A stretch of DNA of 64,000 bases from Pseudaminobacter sp047739745 (GTDB lineage: Bacteria; Pseudomonadota; Alphaproteobacteria; Rhizobiales; Rhizobiaceae), in contig NZ_JBLLVA010000009.1 of assembly GCF_047739745.1 (NCBI RefSeq), positions 1-64,000 of the forward strand. The letters run 5' to 3'. Under the pieces are notes generated by a model. That model was not told the origin of the DNA and made no database searches. It saw only the letters and a program-made list of their open reading frames with translations. Position numbers and translations under genes: made by a program. Of this stretch, positions 42,054 through 51,598 are shown one piece after another. The stretch's first letter is position 1. Every line of letters begins with the position of its first letter.

Positions 42054-42938
42054 TTATGGGGCGCTCGGAGTTGACCGCCCGATTAGCCCAAATCGCTCCT
42101 TCATCTCTTCGGTGCGAACCCAGGTGTCGCCGGCGATTTTTGCAATCAGCCCCTCGAATACGCGCTCGAACGCCTCTTTGGTGGCATCGTCCGATAGAGT
42201 CTCTGCCTGCGCTGCCGGCAGCAATGGCCGCATATCGGTCAGCAGCCGAGGATTTGCCAGCTTGGCGAACATCCGTTCCTCGGCCTGAGCGCGGGATATC
42301 GATTGGCCGGCAAACTGAAGATAGCGGCCGAACACCTCGGTGACCCGATCAACGTCAAGTCCGTCGAATACATCAAGGGCATGGGAGAGATCATAGAGAT
42401 CACGCCCCTTGTCTCGCTGCAGGAGAGCGCGCAGTTTGGTGGCGAGCATTTCCTCCCGAGAGAAGGTCGGAATCGCGGCCACACCGGCAAACCAGGGATT
42501 ATCTATCCGAAGCGGCAGCGTTTTTGGCGGATCGTAGGCTTCGATTTCACGCGTGTTGATTTCGACTTTGAGGCGAATGGAAACGCCGCTTCCGTCTTCG
42601 GCATCCACACGGAACCGAAATTTGGGAGCAACCGGGCTTTGATCGAATTGCGCCCGGCCAAGCCACGGCTCGAGTACGACACGCAGCTGATCCAAGATCG
42701 GGCCGATGGGACCTGCAGTCGTTCGGACGAGATCTATGTCCTCCGAGTAGCGCAGCGGTTTCGGGAAGTGCAGCTTGTTCAGCGCCGTGCCCCCGCGAAA
42801 ACGCAGTTGAGCGGACAGGAGATCGTCATTGAAGATGTCGATGAGCGCACGGCTGATGATGAGGTCCTGCTCGACCTGACGCTGATCGGCCCACGGAACG
42901 ACGTTGCCCCAGGCGACAATGTTCTGAGCGGGAATCAT
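42054..42938 (-). CDS. abiEii: Second AbiEii nucleotidyltransferase toxin
   Basis: A 294-residue AbiEii-family protein. LRFRGGTALNKLHFPKPLRYSEDIDLV at residues 46-72 is the nucleotidyltransferase motif (GGTA and D-x-D), with ATKLRALLQRDKGRDLYDL near 165 as the second family motif. It overlaps the antitoxin gene by four bases. It belongs to a different subfamily from the toxin at 29801, since sequence similarity outside the motifs is low. Confidence 0.85.
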   Translation of the reverse strand: MIPAQNIVAWGNVVPWADQRQVEQDLIISRALIDIFNDDLLSAQLRFRGGTALNKLHFPKPLRYSEDIDLVRTTAGPIGPILDQLRVVLEPWLGRAQFDQSPVAPKFRFRVDAEDGSGVSIRLKVEINTREIEAYDPPKTLPLRIDNPWFAGVAAIPTFSREEMLATKLRALLQRDKGRDLYDLSHALDVFDGLDVDRVTEVFGRYLQFAGQSISRAQAEERMFAKLANPRLLTDMRPLLPAAQAETLSDDATKEAFERVFEGLIAKIAGDTWVRTEEMKERFGLIGRSTPSAP

Positions 42939-43762
42939 TCATCGACTTCCGGCGTGCGGCGCACGACCACACGCCAACGATCGTCGTGCTCCAGCGGCGC
43001 TGGCGTGAAATCCGGATCGCGCGTTTCATCGCGGTCGAGTTCCGTCCACGGCGTGGCGCCGCGCGCCGTCAGCGCAGCATGCATCGGATTGGCGCGATCC
43101 GCATGGCCCAGTCGTTCCAGCAAGTGGCCGAGACGCTGGACGACGGGCCGCTCGGCCGCATCGGACAGCGCGGCGAGCTGGGACGGATCGATCTTTTCGG
43201 CAAGGTCCGTGAGCACTGTTGCAACGTTATCGATCCCGCCCGCAGCCTGTGGGTAGCGCAGGAGGTCGAGCGCTGTGAGGGCGGGTGAGGATATTTTCAT
43301 TCTGCCTGTATCCGTTTTGCGATCCTCGATACCCGACTCCACTGCTGCGATGTCTTTGCGGTAATAGAAGACGATCAGATTGCGGCCGGCTTTGATCTTC
43401 GACATGCGTTTTGCGGTGACGATCTGAAATTCCATCACGGCCTGGTGCGTGGCTCCGTGAAGTTCCGCCGCCTTCAGCAAGCCGACATAGTAGGGCTGCT
43501 GTTCGTGGCGCATCAGGGCATCGATGTACCATGGGGGCGGCGGCGCACCCCAGGAGGCGAACTGCGGGGGCACTGCGACATAGAACCCCTGCCGAGGTCT
43601 AATCAGCGCCTTACGGCGTTGAAGGCGCTCGGCCGCATCGAGGAATGCACCGCGTCCGACGCCGAGCGCCTGTTCCGCCTGTTCGCTCGTAAAGACGACC
43701 TGTCCTGCGGAAAGCAGGCTTGCGATGTGAGCTGACAGGGCAGAGCGTTGATCGTGAACCAT
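42935..43762 (-). CDS. abiEi: Second AbiEi antitoxin
   Basis: A 275-residue protein: an N-terminal winged helix (VFTSEQAEQALGVGRGAFLDAAERLQRRKALIRPRQGFYVAVP) followed by the AbiEi C-terminal fold (ALMRHEQQPYYVGLLKAAELHGATHQAVMEFQIVT, ISSPALTALDLLRYPQAAGGIDNVATVL). It acts as antitoxin and autorepressor for the adjoining toxin. Translational coupling (ATGA) is clear. Confidence 0.87.
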   Translation of the reverse strand: MVHDQRSALSAHIASLLSAGQVVFTSEQAEQALGVGRGAFLDAAERLQRRKALIRPRQGFYVAVPPQFASWGAPPPPWYIDALMRHEQQPYYVGLLKAAELHGATHQAVMEFQIVTAKRMSKIKAGRNLIVFYYRKDIAAVESGIEDRKTDTGRMKISSPALTALDLLRYPQAAGGIDNVATVLTDLAEKIDPSQLAALSDAAERPVVQRLGHLLERLGHADRANPMHAALTARGATPWTELDRDETRDPDFTPAPLEHDDRWRVVVRRTPEVDE

Positions 43763-43953
43763 GCTCTATTATCCGCTTTTAGCGCGGATATTTCAACATG
43801 ATCGGACATGGCTGAACAAATCGTTCTCGTGTTTCCGTGCCACGAGCGGTTTTTCAAACATGATTTGTGAAAAGGTGGCTATCTTGCCGACCGTCGTTCC
43901 AGGCCAACATCGACCGCCTTGGTCGCCATGCAAGTGCAGCTTATCTTCTATTT

Positions 43954-45240
43954 ATGTCGAAACCATCCAAGCCTCCCAGAAAGCACCATTATGTAACTCA
44001 GGCGCAACTCCGTCACTTTGCGCGCGACGCGGGCCGCACCCAGATCCACGTCTTCGACAAGACGACAGGCAAGAGCTTCATGTCGTCGATCTTGGACGCG
44101 GGTTCGGAGAACGACTTCAACACAATCACCGAAGATGGCGGACGGCTCAATTTCGAGGCGATGTACGACGCGGTTGATGATGCCGGAGCAGCGATTGTCG
44201 CCCAGATCGCGGAGCACCGCTCGTTGTCATGGATGGGCGATCAGCAGGTATTGGCGCTGGCGGACCTTGGAACGGTCCAGATGCTGCGAACAAAATTGGC
44301 CCGTGAAACGCCCGGCGTGCTCGTCGAAGAGATGCGGGACTTGCTGGACAAACTCGGAGCCGATTTGAACGACCCGCAACTGGCACCGCCGACTGACGCC
44401 GATGCCAAGCGCGGCACGATCGAGGCATTCGCCAAGCGCACCAGCCATCGAAATTCCTTTCTACGGTTGATGCCGGGCCTGGTTGAGCCTGCGGGCTCGG
44501 CGCGCTTCTTGATCTCTGACCACCCGGTCGTGTTCACCAATCCCTTTCCCTATGGGGATCATGGGCTACAGGCGCAGGGTATCCTCGTGCATCTGCCGTT
44601 GAGCCCGACACTACTCTTAACCTGGCATTGCCCCACGATCGTTGCACGCCTTGACCGTCTCCTGTGCACCGAAGGAAAAGAGCATGCGACGCTACGTGCT
44701 TACGGCCGGGGCCTGATTTCGGGAGAACCCGTCGCCATCAGCGATGAAGAGGTTGAGCGCCACAACGTAGTACAAGTGACGCAATCGCGGCGCTTCCTGT
44801 TCTCGCATGCGGCAGACTTTAGCTGCATCCGCGATCCGCTCACGACAGAACCTAGGTCGGGACAGCGTGATGCGCTGGTCCATCTCGGCAGGATGGGGGA
44901 AGGCCCTCCGCCCCGGCGACGCATGCCCCAGGGATGGAACATGGTGGTGCATGGTCCGCGCGACCATTGCTTGCTGCATCTCGAAGAGATCGACCCGGAC
45001 GGCGAAGGGATCACTGCGCGGACCAGCGATCTAGCGCTGCTCAATGCCGCAGCCCAAGACACGCGGCTCGATTATGTCGAGCTATACGATGGGCCGCGGC
45101 AGCGTAGGCATCTCGGCCAGGTGAAACTTGAGGTGCTTGCCAATCGCGGGCCTGGCTGGTTCAGGGCGGTGCATTTCGATGACTCGCTGCGGGCCCTCGA
45201 CCGGCACATCAGCGAAACGAGTGGCAAGAAAATGGGTTAA
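43954..45240 (+). CDS. DUF4238 family protein
   Basis: A 428-residue protein. The N-terminus KPPRKHHYVTQAQLRHFARDAGRTQIHVFDK is the DUF4238 signature (HHYVPQ..L..F). SARFLISDHPVVFTNPFPYG in the middle and LPLSPTLLLTWH follow the family pattern. No catalytic assignment is known. DUF4238 genes occur often in bacterial defence islands. The start at 43954 leaves out upstream in-frame codons that are unlike the family. A 176-bp gap separates it from the next operon. Confidence 0.75.
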   Translation: MSKPSKPPRKHHYVTQAQLRHFARDAGRTQIHVFDKTTGKSFMSSILDAGSENDFNTITEDGGRLNFEAMYDAVDDAGAAIVAQIAEHRSLSWMGDQQVLALADLGTVQMLRTKLARETPGVLVEEMRDLLDKLGADLNDPQLAPPTDADAKRGTIEAFAKRTSHRNSFLRLMPGLVEPAGSARFLISDHPVVFTNPFPYGDHGLQAQGILVHLPLSPTLLLTWHCPTIVARLDRLLCTEGKEHATLRAYGRGLISGEPVAISDEEVERHNVVQVTQSRRFLFSHAADFSCIRDPLTTEPRSGQRDALVHLGRMGEGPPPRRRMPQGWNMVVHGPRDHCLLHLEEIDPDGEGITARTSDLALLNAAAQDTRLDYVELYDGPRQRRHLGQVKLEVLANRGPGWFRAVHFDDSLRALDRHISETSGKKMG

Positions 45241-45416
45241 GAAGCGACCCGACGCTGGCACCTACAGGGAGACATTCTGCATGACGTCGAACGTCTTCCC
45301 TTGGCTAGAACAATCCGTGGGGACCGCATAGACAGTTGGGGCGCCGACGACAGTCGGTGTGCCCGCCGGAATAATTTCGTACCTGCGGGATCAATCTGCT
45401 TGGGGGGCGTAAAGTT

Positions 45417-45950
45417 GTGGCGATCCTTGATCCGCGCGTGCTCGAATTGATTGAGACTTTGGTGGCAGCCCGGCTGGACTGGTTGGCGTTCGAATTGATT
45501 GAAGGAATTCGGCTCGGCCGTTTGCCCGATGAACCCGAAGAAGTGCTCGCGGCGGCGCGCCAGTCCGTCCGCAGCAATGCCCAACCCAAAGCCCGCGGCG
45601 AGCCGCACGTTCTGCTTGAGGAGCCGAAGCCGATACCAGCGGACGAGCAGGTAGAATGGGCGGCGGCCTATGTCGAAGAGCGGCTCGATGCGGCGCTCGA
45701 ACAGCTGCAGGCATCGTTGGAAACGCTCGACTTCATCGTCGAGGCGACCATCGAGCGGCAGGACCCTCAAGACGTACCGACACAGGCATCCGGCAAGACC
45801 GATCAGAACGTGACATTGGTACTGCTGGACCTCGAGGGCGACCGGAAAAGCAGCCGTGACGATGTTGCAGGCGCCCGCGACGACTTTTCCACCCTGCATG
45901 CAGCGCTGGCGGACTGGACCGCTCGGGCCCGCGGACAGGCGACGACATGA
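45417..45950 (+). CDS. Hypothetical protein, first gene of a nuclease/HEPN operon
   Basis: A 177-residue acidic, mainly helical protein from a GTG start (ILDPRVLELIETLVAARLDWLAFELIEGIRLGR). The C-terminal part may form a coiled coil (VEERLDAALEQLQASLETLDFIVEATIERQ). No known domain is recognised. Its stop overlaps the next gene by four bases (ATGA). It could be an inhibitor or sensor partner of the two following proteins. Confidence 0.6.
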   Translation: MAILDPRVLELIETLVAARLDWLAFELIEGIRLGRLPDEPEEVLAAARQSVRSNAQPKARGEPHVLLEEPKPIPADEQVEWAAAYVEERLDAALEQLQASLETLDFIVEATIERQDPQDVPTQASGKTDQNVTLVLLDLEGDRKSSRDDVAGARDDFSTLHAALADWTARARGQATT

Positions 45951-46735
45951 TCCCCGCTGTCCAGACAGCTCTTAATACGATCGTAGGTCGCGTCACGACG
46001 CTCGACCACGCTTCCGGCGCCGGGCGGATCTTTGAGCTATTCGTGATGACCAGCATGGCGCGCGGCTTACGAGACGCCGGCTTCAGCGTCTGGCTCCAGC
46101 GATCCGACGGGACTATCATCCGCCCCGGCGATGCCGATAGGCGTTTCATTCAACGCGGCGGTGCGCCTGCCGGCGTCCCCGCAGCCTCGGCGGGGTCGAG
46201 CAATGCCAGCGTGATCGGCTTTCGCTGGGGCCGCCGAAGGAAGTGGGAAATCTGGAACGGCATTCAATTCGCAGGTCGTAGCGCCGCGACACACGAGATC
46301 GACATCTCGATCGTGCCGGGCAGTGTCGGGACCGAGATCCGTAAGGCCGGTGGCATACCGGTGGGTCGCCCGCGCGTAGCGATTGAGTGCAAGGATGTCG
46401 GCACCTCCGGCAGCGTCGACGAGATGCGGGCCTTCATCGCGCGGCTCTATGATGTCACGCTGCTTCACGCGCATCATCGCCACATGCACTTTCCCGACGC
46501 CCGGGCGCTGCATCCCGGTAGCCCGAACGAGCCGAAGCACCGAGCGATCGTAACCTATTGGCAGGAAAACCGGCGCACCAAGAACATCATCGCACGCCGC
46601 ACGGGGTTCACCGCGGGGACCGCGCCGCTCGGCGAGTATCATCGAGTCGAACCGCACCGGGATATCAGCGTCGGAAGCAGCACAGTCGATGAGCTGGTCT
46701 GGTCGGTGGTCAATTGGGTCCGCCACAATGCCTGA
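45947..46735 (+). CDS. PD-(D/E)XK-like restriction endonuclease fold protein
   Basis: A 262-residue protein. The pattern THEIDISIVPG near residue 124 and RPRVAIECKDVGTSGSVDEMRAFIARLYDV near 144-165 is the D...ExK core of the PD-(D/E)XK nuclease superfamily, followed by the usual helix. The N-terminal LDHASGAGRIFELFVMTSMARGLRDAGF is the first core helix of such enzymes. It is predicted to cut DNA. The gene overlaps both neighbours, by 4 and 8 bp. Confidence 0.65.
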   Translation: MIPAVQTALNTIVGRVTTLDHASGAGRIFELFVMTSMARGLRDAGFSVWLQRSDGTIIRPGDADRRFIQRGGAPAGVPAASAGSSNASVIGFRWGRRRKWEIWNGIQFAGRSAATHEIDISIVPGSVGTEIRKAGGIPVGRPRVAIECKDVGTSGSVDEMRAFIARLYDVTLLHAHHRHMHFPDARALHPGSPNEPKHRAIVTYWQENRRTKNIIARRTGFTAGTAPLGEYHRVEPHRDISVGSSTVDELVWSVVNWVRHNA

Positions 46736-47552
46736 ACCGGACGAATTCACACAGAAGCAATCTGCAGAGGCAATTCGGCTCTATACCGCCTATCGTCACG
46801 AACTAGACCATAGCCAGATCGGCGGTCGTTTCATGCCCTATCGCTGGTGGAAGCTGCCCGACCCGCTCGCCGGGCTTTGGATGCCCTATTCGAGCATGCT
46901 GTCTGACTACGCCGCGGAGCTCGCGAACATCATCAATGATCTGACGCATGACGTGCATCGGCTGCGCGCATGGGCGCGAGTGGCGGCCTCACTGTCCAAT
47001 GAAGAAAAACTCGCGGTCTCGCACGAGTTCATTGACACGCTGGGGACCGTCGCACTCGGGCGACCTTACGCGATCAAATCGCGCTTCGCCTTTGCGGCGG
47101 GCCATCTTTGCCACCAAGCCAATAAGACGAACGATCTCCAAGGGTGGCGTGACCAGTTCCCGAATGAGCGAGCGCTCTATCTGGACGACATAGACCAGAT
47201 CTGCAGGGGATGGCGACGCTTCCGCTCGTTCAAGCGCCGCATCGAGCCTATCGCCGGCGGCGCGTTCAAGCAGGCCACCGGGGACTTCCGTAACGCCTAT
47301 AATCATCGTTTCTCGAGCCGGTTTCTGATCGGGATGAGCGCGATGGTCACGCGTATCGTCGGCGAAGACGGGCGCATTTGCTACGGTATTGGCGGCAGCG
47401 AGCCGCTCAATCTCGATCAGGTTGCCGATCTACTCGCCATTGAGCGTGACCACTGCTATCGCGCCTTTGAAGCGTTTCAGGCGCTGGTAGCGGAGCACGC
47501 CGCAGCGATCACGGGGTTCGATCTCGGCAGCGAAGGAACACTTCTGTCCTGA
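46728..47552 (+). CDS. Helical protein with HEPN-type RNxxxH motif
   Basis: A 274-residue mostly helical protein. Its C-terminal half has GDFRNAYNHRFSSRFL (R-N-x3-H), the catalytic pattern of HEPN ribonucleases, in the position seen in Cthe_2314-like HEPN proteins. Earlier helices (MLSDYAAELANIINDLTHDVHRLRAW) fit the four-helix HEPN fold. Together with the upstream nuclease it may form a defence module. The HEPN assignment rests on the motif and predicted helices only. ATG 46728 overlaps the previous stop. Confidence 0.6.
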   Translation: MPEPDEFTQKQSAEAIRLYTAYRHELDHSQIGGRFMPYRWWKLPDPLAGLWMPYSSMLSDYAAELANIINDLTHDVHRLRAWARVAASLSNEEKLAVSHEFIDTLGTVALGRPYAIKSRFAFAAGHLCHQANKTNDLQGWRDQFPNERALYLDDIDQICRGWRRFRSFKRRIEPIAGGAFKQATGDFRNAYNHRFSSRFLIGMSAMVTRIVGEDGRICYGIGGSEPLNLDQVADLLAIERDHCYRAFEAFQALVAEHAAAITGFDLGSEGTLLS

Positions 47553-47656
47553 ACCGTAATTCTTCGAGTGTGGGTGATTGCTAGAAGCTCGCCGCAATCT
47601 GCAGGCAGCCATCGTCGGGAAATCGCATTGTGCACCACATCGCGCACGGCGATCCT

Positions 47657-47694
47657 GGGGTCGTTTGCGGGAGGGGGCGAAATCCTACGCTAAG
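47657..47694. repeat. Left terminal inverted repeat of Tn3-family element
   Basis: A 38-bp repeat starting GGGG as is usual in the Tn3 family. It overlaps the 3' end of tnpR and pairs with 51307-51344 with one mismatch. Confidence 0.9.
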
Positions 47695-48299
47695 CCAAGA
47701 ACGCGCTTCCCATAGTCCCTGAGTTCGCCTTTTGGGCCGACGTAGCGATAGAGAGTGACGCGCTCGATCCCGAGTTCCTTGCACAGATCGGAAACGGAAG
47801 TATCGCGCTGTGCCATGGCCGCCTGGGCGAGCCGCACCTGTGCCTTGGTCAGGGCGAATTTTCGGCCGCCTTTGCGACCGCGCGCTCTTGCGGCGGCGAG
47901 GCCAGCCATGGTCCGTTCGCGGATCAGGTCACGCTCGAACTCGGCCAGAGTGGCGAAGATACCGAACACCATGCGGCCGGATGCGGTGGTGGTGTCGATC
48001 TGGGCGCCCTTTCCGGTCAGCACCCGCAGGCCGATATTGCGATCCGACAGATCCTTCACCGTGTTGACCAGGTGAGCGAGCGATCGCCCGAGGCGGTCGA
48101 GCTTCCAGACCACCAGCACATCGCCGTCGCGCAGGGATTTCAGGCAGGCGGCCAGTCCGGGCCGATCGTCGCGGCCGCCGGAAGCTCGATCCTCATAGAT
48201 ATTGTCCTGTTCGACGCCGGCGGCGCGCAGGTCGTCGTGCTGCAGATCGAGGGACTGGGAGCCATCGGCTTTGGAGATGCGAGCGTATCCGATCAGCAT
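47685..48299 (-). CDS. tnpR: Tn3-type serine resolvase
   Basis: A 204-residue resolvase. The catalytic Ser is in LIGYARIS, and the arginine-rich active-site segments DVLVVWKLDRLGRSLAHL and FERDLIRERT are intact. A C-terminal helix-turn-helix (TSVSDLCKELGIERVTLYRYV) binds the res site. It resolves cointegrates made by TnpA and represses the divergent promoters. The ATG at 48299 is preceded by a weak AAGAA. Its 3' end runs into the left inverted repeat. Confidence 0.9.
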   Translation of the reverse strand: MLIGYARISKADGSQSLDLQHDDLRAAGVEQDNIYEDRASGGRDDRPGLAACLKSLRDGDVLVVWKLDRLGRSLAHLVNTVKDLSDRNIGLRVLTGKGAQIDTTTASGRMVFGIFATLAEFERDLIRERTMAGLAAARARGRKGGRKFALTKAQVRLAQAAMAQRDTSVSDLCKELGIERVTLYRYVGPKGELRDYGKRVLGLA

Positions 48300-48425
48300 G
48301 TTTCTTAAACGGTGGTTTGAGGGGGGGGCGCTGGCCACGAATGATTTGTTCGCTGGAAATGTATCTCAACCAGCTTCATAAACAAAGCGTCTTGAACATC
48401 ATCGGATTTTGAAAAAGGAACATGG
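48300..48425. promoter_or_regulatory. Divergent tnpR/tnpA intergenic region, presumed res site
   Basis: The 126 bp between the resolvase and transposase genes is where Tn3 elements carry their resolution site and both promoters. I did not define the subsites by eye. Confidence 0.5.
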
Positions 48426-51311
48426 ATGCCGCGTCGCGTCACTCTAACCGATCGGCAGAAGGACGCGCTGTTGCGCCTGCCGACCTCGCAGGCGGATTTG
48501 CTCAAGCACTATACGCTGAGTGATGAAGACCTTGGACACATCAGGCTGCGCCGACGCGCTCACAACAGGTTCGGCTTCGCCCTGCAATTGTGCGTCCTGC
48601 GCTAGCCCGGCCGGGTGCTGGCTCCGGGCGAACTGATCCCAGCAGAGATCGTCGAATTCATCGGAGCACAGCTCGGCCTGCTTGCCGACGATCTCGTTGA
48701 CTACGCCGCCCGCGAGGAAACGCGGCACGAGCATCTTTCCGAACTGCGGGCGCTCTACGGATTCCGCACCTTCTCCGGACATGGTGCGCGCGAGCTGAAG
48801 GATTGGCTGTTTCGGGAAGCCGAGATGGCGGTGTCAAACGAAGATATCGCCCGTCGCTTCGTGGCGGAGTGCCGACGCACCCGCACGGTTCTTCCTGCAA
48901 CATCGACGATCGAGCGGCTTTGCGCCACGGCCCTGGTCGATGCCGAGCGGCGGATCGAGACGAGGATCGCCAGTCGGCTGTCCGTGCCCATCCGGGAACA
49001 GTTGCTGGCATTGCTCGAGGAGACGGCCGACGATCGGGTGACCCGCTTCGTGTGGCTGCGTCAGTTCGAGCCGGGCTCGAACTCTTCGTCAGCCAACCGG
49101 CTGCTCGACCGGCTCGAATACCTGCAACGTATCGATCTCCCCGAGGAACTGCTGGCCGGTGTTCCTGCTCATCGGATGACACGCCTGCGCAGGCAAGGCG
49201 AACGGTACTATGCCGACGGCATGCGCGATCTTCCGGAAGACAGGCGGCTTGCGATTCTGGCCGTTTGCGCGTCGGAATGGCAAGCGATGCTCGCTGACGC
49301 CGTGGTCGAAACCCATGACCGGATCGTCGGCAGGCTCTACCGGGCATCGGAGCGCATTTGCCAAGCGAAAGTCGCCGACGAAGCGAACGCGGTGCGCGAC
49401 ACCTTAAAATCCTTCGCCGAAATCGGCGGCGCTCTGGTCGACGCACAGGATGATGGCCAGCCGCTGGGCGACGTCATCGCGAGCGGATCAGGGTGGGACG
49501 GCTTCAAGACCCTTGTTGCAATGGCAACCCGGCTGACCGCCACCATGGCGGACGATCCTCTCAATCATGTACTCGACGGTTATCATCGGTTCCGGCGGTA
49601 CGCTCCGCGCATGTTGCGCCTGCTCGATCTGCGGGCTGCGCCGATCGCGCTCCCGCTTCTCGAAGCGGTGATGGCTTTGCGTACTGGCTTGAACGATGCC
49701 GCACATACCGGCTTCCTTCGGCCCAGCTCGAAATGGCATCGCCATCTTCGTGCCCAGGCGGTCGGCGACACTCGCCTCTGGGAGATAGCGGTGCTGTTCC
49801 ATCTGCGCGATGCCTTCCGATCCGGAGATATTTGGTTGGCCCGATCCCGGCGCTATGGCGACCTGAAGCATGCGCTCGTTCCGGCGCAGGCTGTCGCGGA
49901 AGGCGGTCGTCTCGCCGTGCCATTGCGGCCGCAAGAATGGCTGGCGGATCGGCAAGCTCGCCTCGATATCCGGTTACGCGAACTGGGCCGCGCCGCGCGC
50001 ACCGGCACGATTCCCGGCGGGTCGATCGAAAACGGCGTTCTGCATATCGAGAAGCTCGAAGCTGCCGTACCGACCGGCGCCGAAGATCTGGTGCTCGATC
50101 TCTACAAGCAGATCCCGCCCACGCGGATCACCGATCTCCTGCTGGAGGTGGATGCAGCGACCGGCTTCACCGAAGCGTTCACGCATCTGCGCACCGGAGC
50201 GCCCTGCGCCGACCGGATCGGGCTGATGAACGTCATCCTTGCGGAAGGGATCAACCTCGGCCTGCGCAAGATGGCCGACGCGACGAACACGCACACCTTC
50301 TGGGAGTTGATCCGCATTGGACGGTGGCATGTCGAGGGCGAAGCTTACGACCGGGCGCTGGCCATGGTGGTCGAGGCGCAAGCGGCGCTACCAATGGCCC
50401 GGTTCTGGGGCATGGGCGCCTCCGCTTCGAGCGATGGGCAATTCTTCGCCGCTACGGAACAAGGCGAGGCCATGAACCTGGTCAACGCGAAATACGGCAA
50501 TACCCCGGGTCTGAAAGCCTATAGCCACGTCTCGGACCAATATGCGCCGTTCGCGACCCAGGTGATTCCTGCGACGGCGAGCGAAGCTCCCTACATCCTC
50601 GACGGCCTGCTCATGAACGATGCCGGCCGCCATATTCGCGAGCAGTTCGCCGATACAGGCGGCTTCACCGATCACGTCTTTGCCGCATGCGCCATTCTCG
50701 GCTACCGGTTTGCCCCTCGCATCCGGGATCTGCCGTCCAAGCGACTCTATGCGTTCAATCCATCGGCCGCGCCGGCCCACTTGCGGGCCATGATCGGCGG
50801 CAAAATCAATCAGGCCATGATCGAGCGCAACTGGCCCGATATCCTGCGCATCGCCGCCACCATTGCAGCCGGAGGCATCGCGCCTAGCCAGATTTTGCGC
50901 AAGCTCGCCTCCTATCCGCGGCAGAATGAACTGGCCACAGCTCTGCGGGAAGTAGGCCGCGTCGAGCGGACGCTGTTCATGATCGACTGGATTCTGGACG
51001 CCGATCTCCAACGCCGCGCCCAGATCGGGCTCAACAAGGGCGAGGCCCATCACGCGCTGAAACGAGCCATCAGCTTCCATCGCCGGGGTGAAATCCGCGA
51101 CCGTTCCGCCGAAGGCCAGCATTACCGGATCGCCGGCATGAACCTGCTCGCCGCCATCATCATCTTCTGGAACACCATGAAGCTCGGCGAAGTCGTCGCC
51201 AACCAGAAACGCGATGGAAAGCCGCTGTCGCCCGATCTCTTGGCCCATGTCTCGCCGCTGGGATGGGAGCATATCAACCTCACCGGCGAATATCGGTGGC
51301 CAAAGCCTTAG
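48426..51311 (+). pseudogene. tnpA: Tn3-family transposase interrupted by an amber codon
   Basis: Translation from ATG 48426 gives a Tn3 TnpA N-terminus (RRVTLTDRQKDALLRLPTSQADLLKHYTLSDEDL) and GFALQLCVLR, then TAG at 48603-48605 (codon 60), where the family has CYLRYPGR. The frame is otherwise open to 51311, about 960 codons, a normal length. The C-terminal catalytic region has LMNVILAEGINLG, KYGNTPGLKAYSHVSDQY and GEAHHALKRAISFHRRGEIRD. A GTG or ATG restart after the stop (from 48615) would lack the N-terminal DNA-binding region. Activity would need readthrough or another TnpA. Confidence 0.88.
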
Positions 51312-51344
51312 CGTAGGATTCCGCCCCCTCCCGCAAACGACCCC
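51307..51344. repeat. Right terminal inverted repeat of Tn3-family element
   Basis: The inner end of this 38-bp repeat contains the tnpA stop codon (51309-51311). One mismatch to the left repeat. Confidence 0.9.
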
Positions 51345-51391
51345 TTGTCCTGCGGTGACTGGCAACCACCTGTTTCACGAACGCCCCACTG

Positions 51392-51587
51392 TCACGCGCG
51401 CGGAGGCGTGCGGGCGGCGTCAAGCCTCCGATGGACGAGGGACACAAGCGAAAGCAGATCCTCGGCGTCCTGTTTGTACATCTGCCAGTTGATCCTGCCC
51501 TCGTGAGCCGTGGGGTTGCGGAACATCCCGAACGTTCCCTTGCCTTTCTCGCGCCATTCGTCTTCGGCCAGGACCAGAGCTCTTGCG
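51392..51587 (-). pseudogene. TIGR02391 family protein, C-terminal remnant
   Basis: Minus-strand codons read LVLAEDEWREKGKGTFGMFRNPTAHEG, then RINWQMYKQDAEDLLSLVSLVHRRLDAA, ending at TGA 51394-51392. This is the highly conserved C-terminus of TIGR02391-type proteins (GMFRNPTAHE), a family seen near restriction and abortive-infection genes. The N-terminal 70% is missing, cut where the cadA 3' end begins. It is a dead fragment. Confidence 0.65.
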
Positions 51588-51598
51588 CAAGCGCGGCA

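Larger units (their letters stand above)
47657..51344. mobile_element. Tn3-family transposon (tnpR, tnpA)
   Basis: A 3,688-bp element bounded by 38-bp terminal inverted repeats beginning GGGGTCGTTTGCGGGAG at 47657-47694 and 51307-51344. The repeats match at all but one of the positions compared. It carries only a divergent tnpR and tnpA; no passenger gene is present. The 5 bp flanking each end (ATCCT on the left, TTGTC on the right) differ, so the target duplication expected of Tn3 transposition is absent. Confidence 0.9.
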
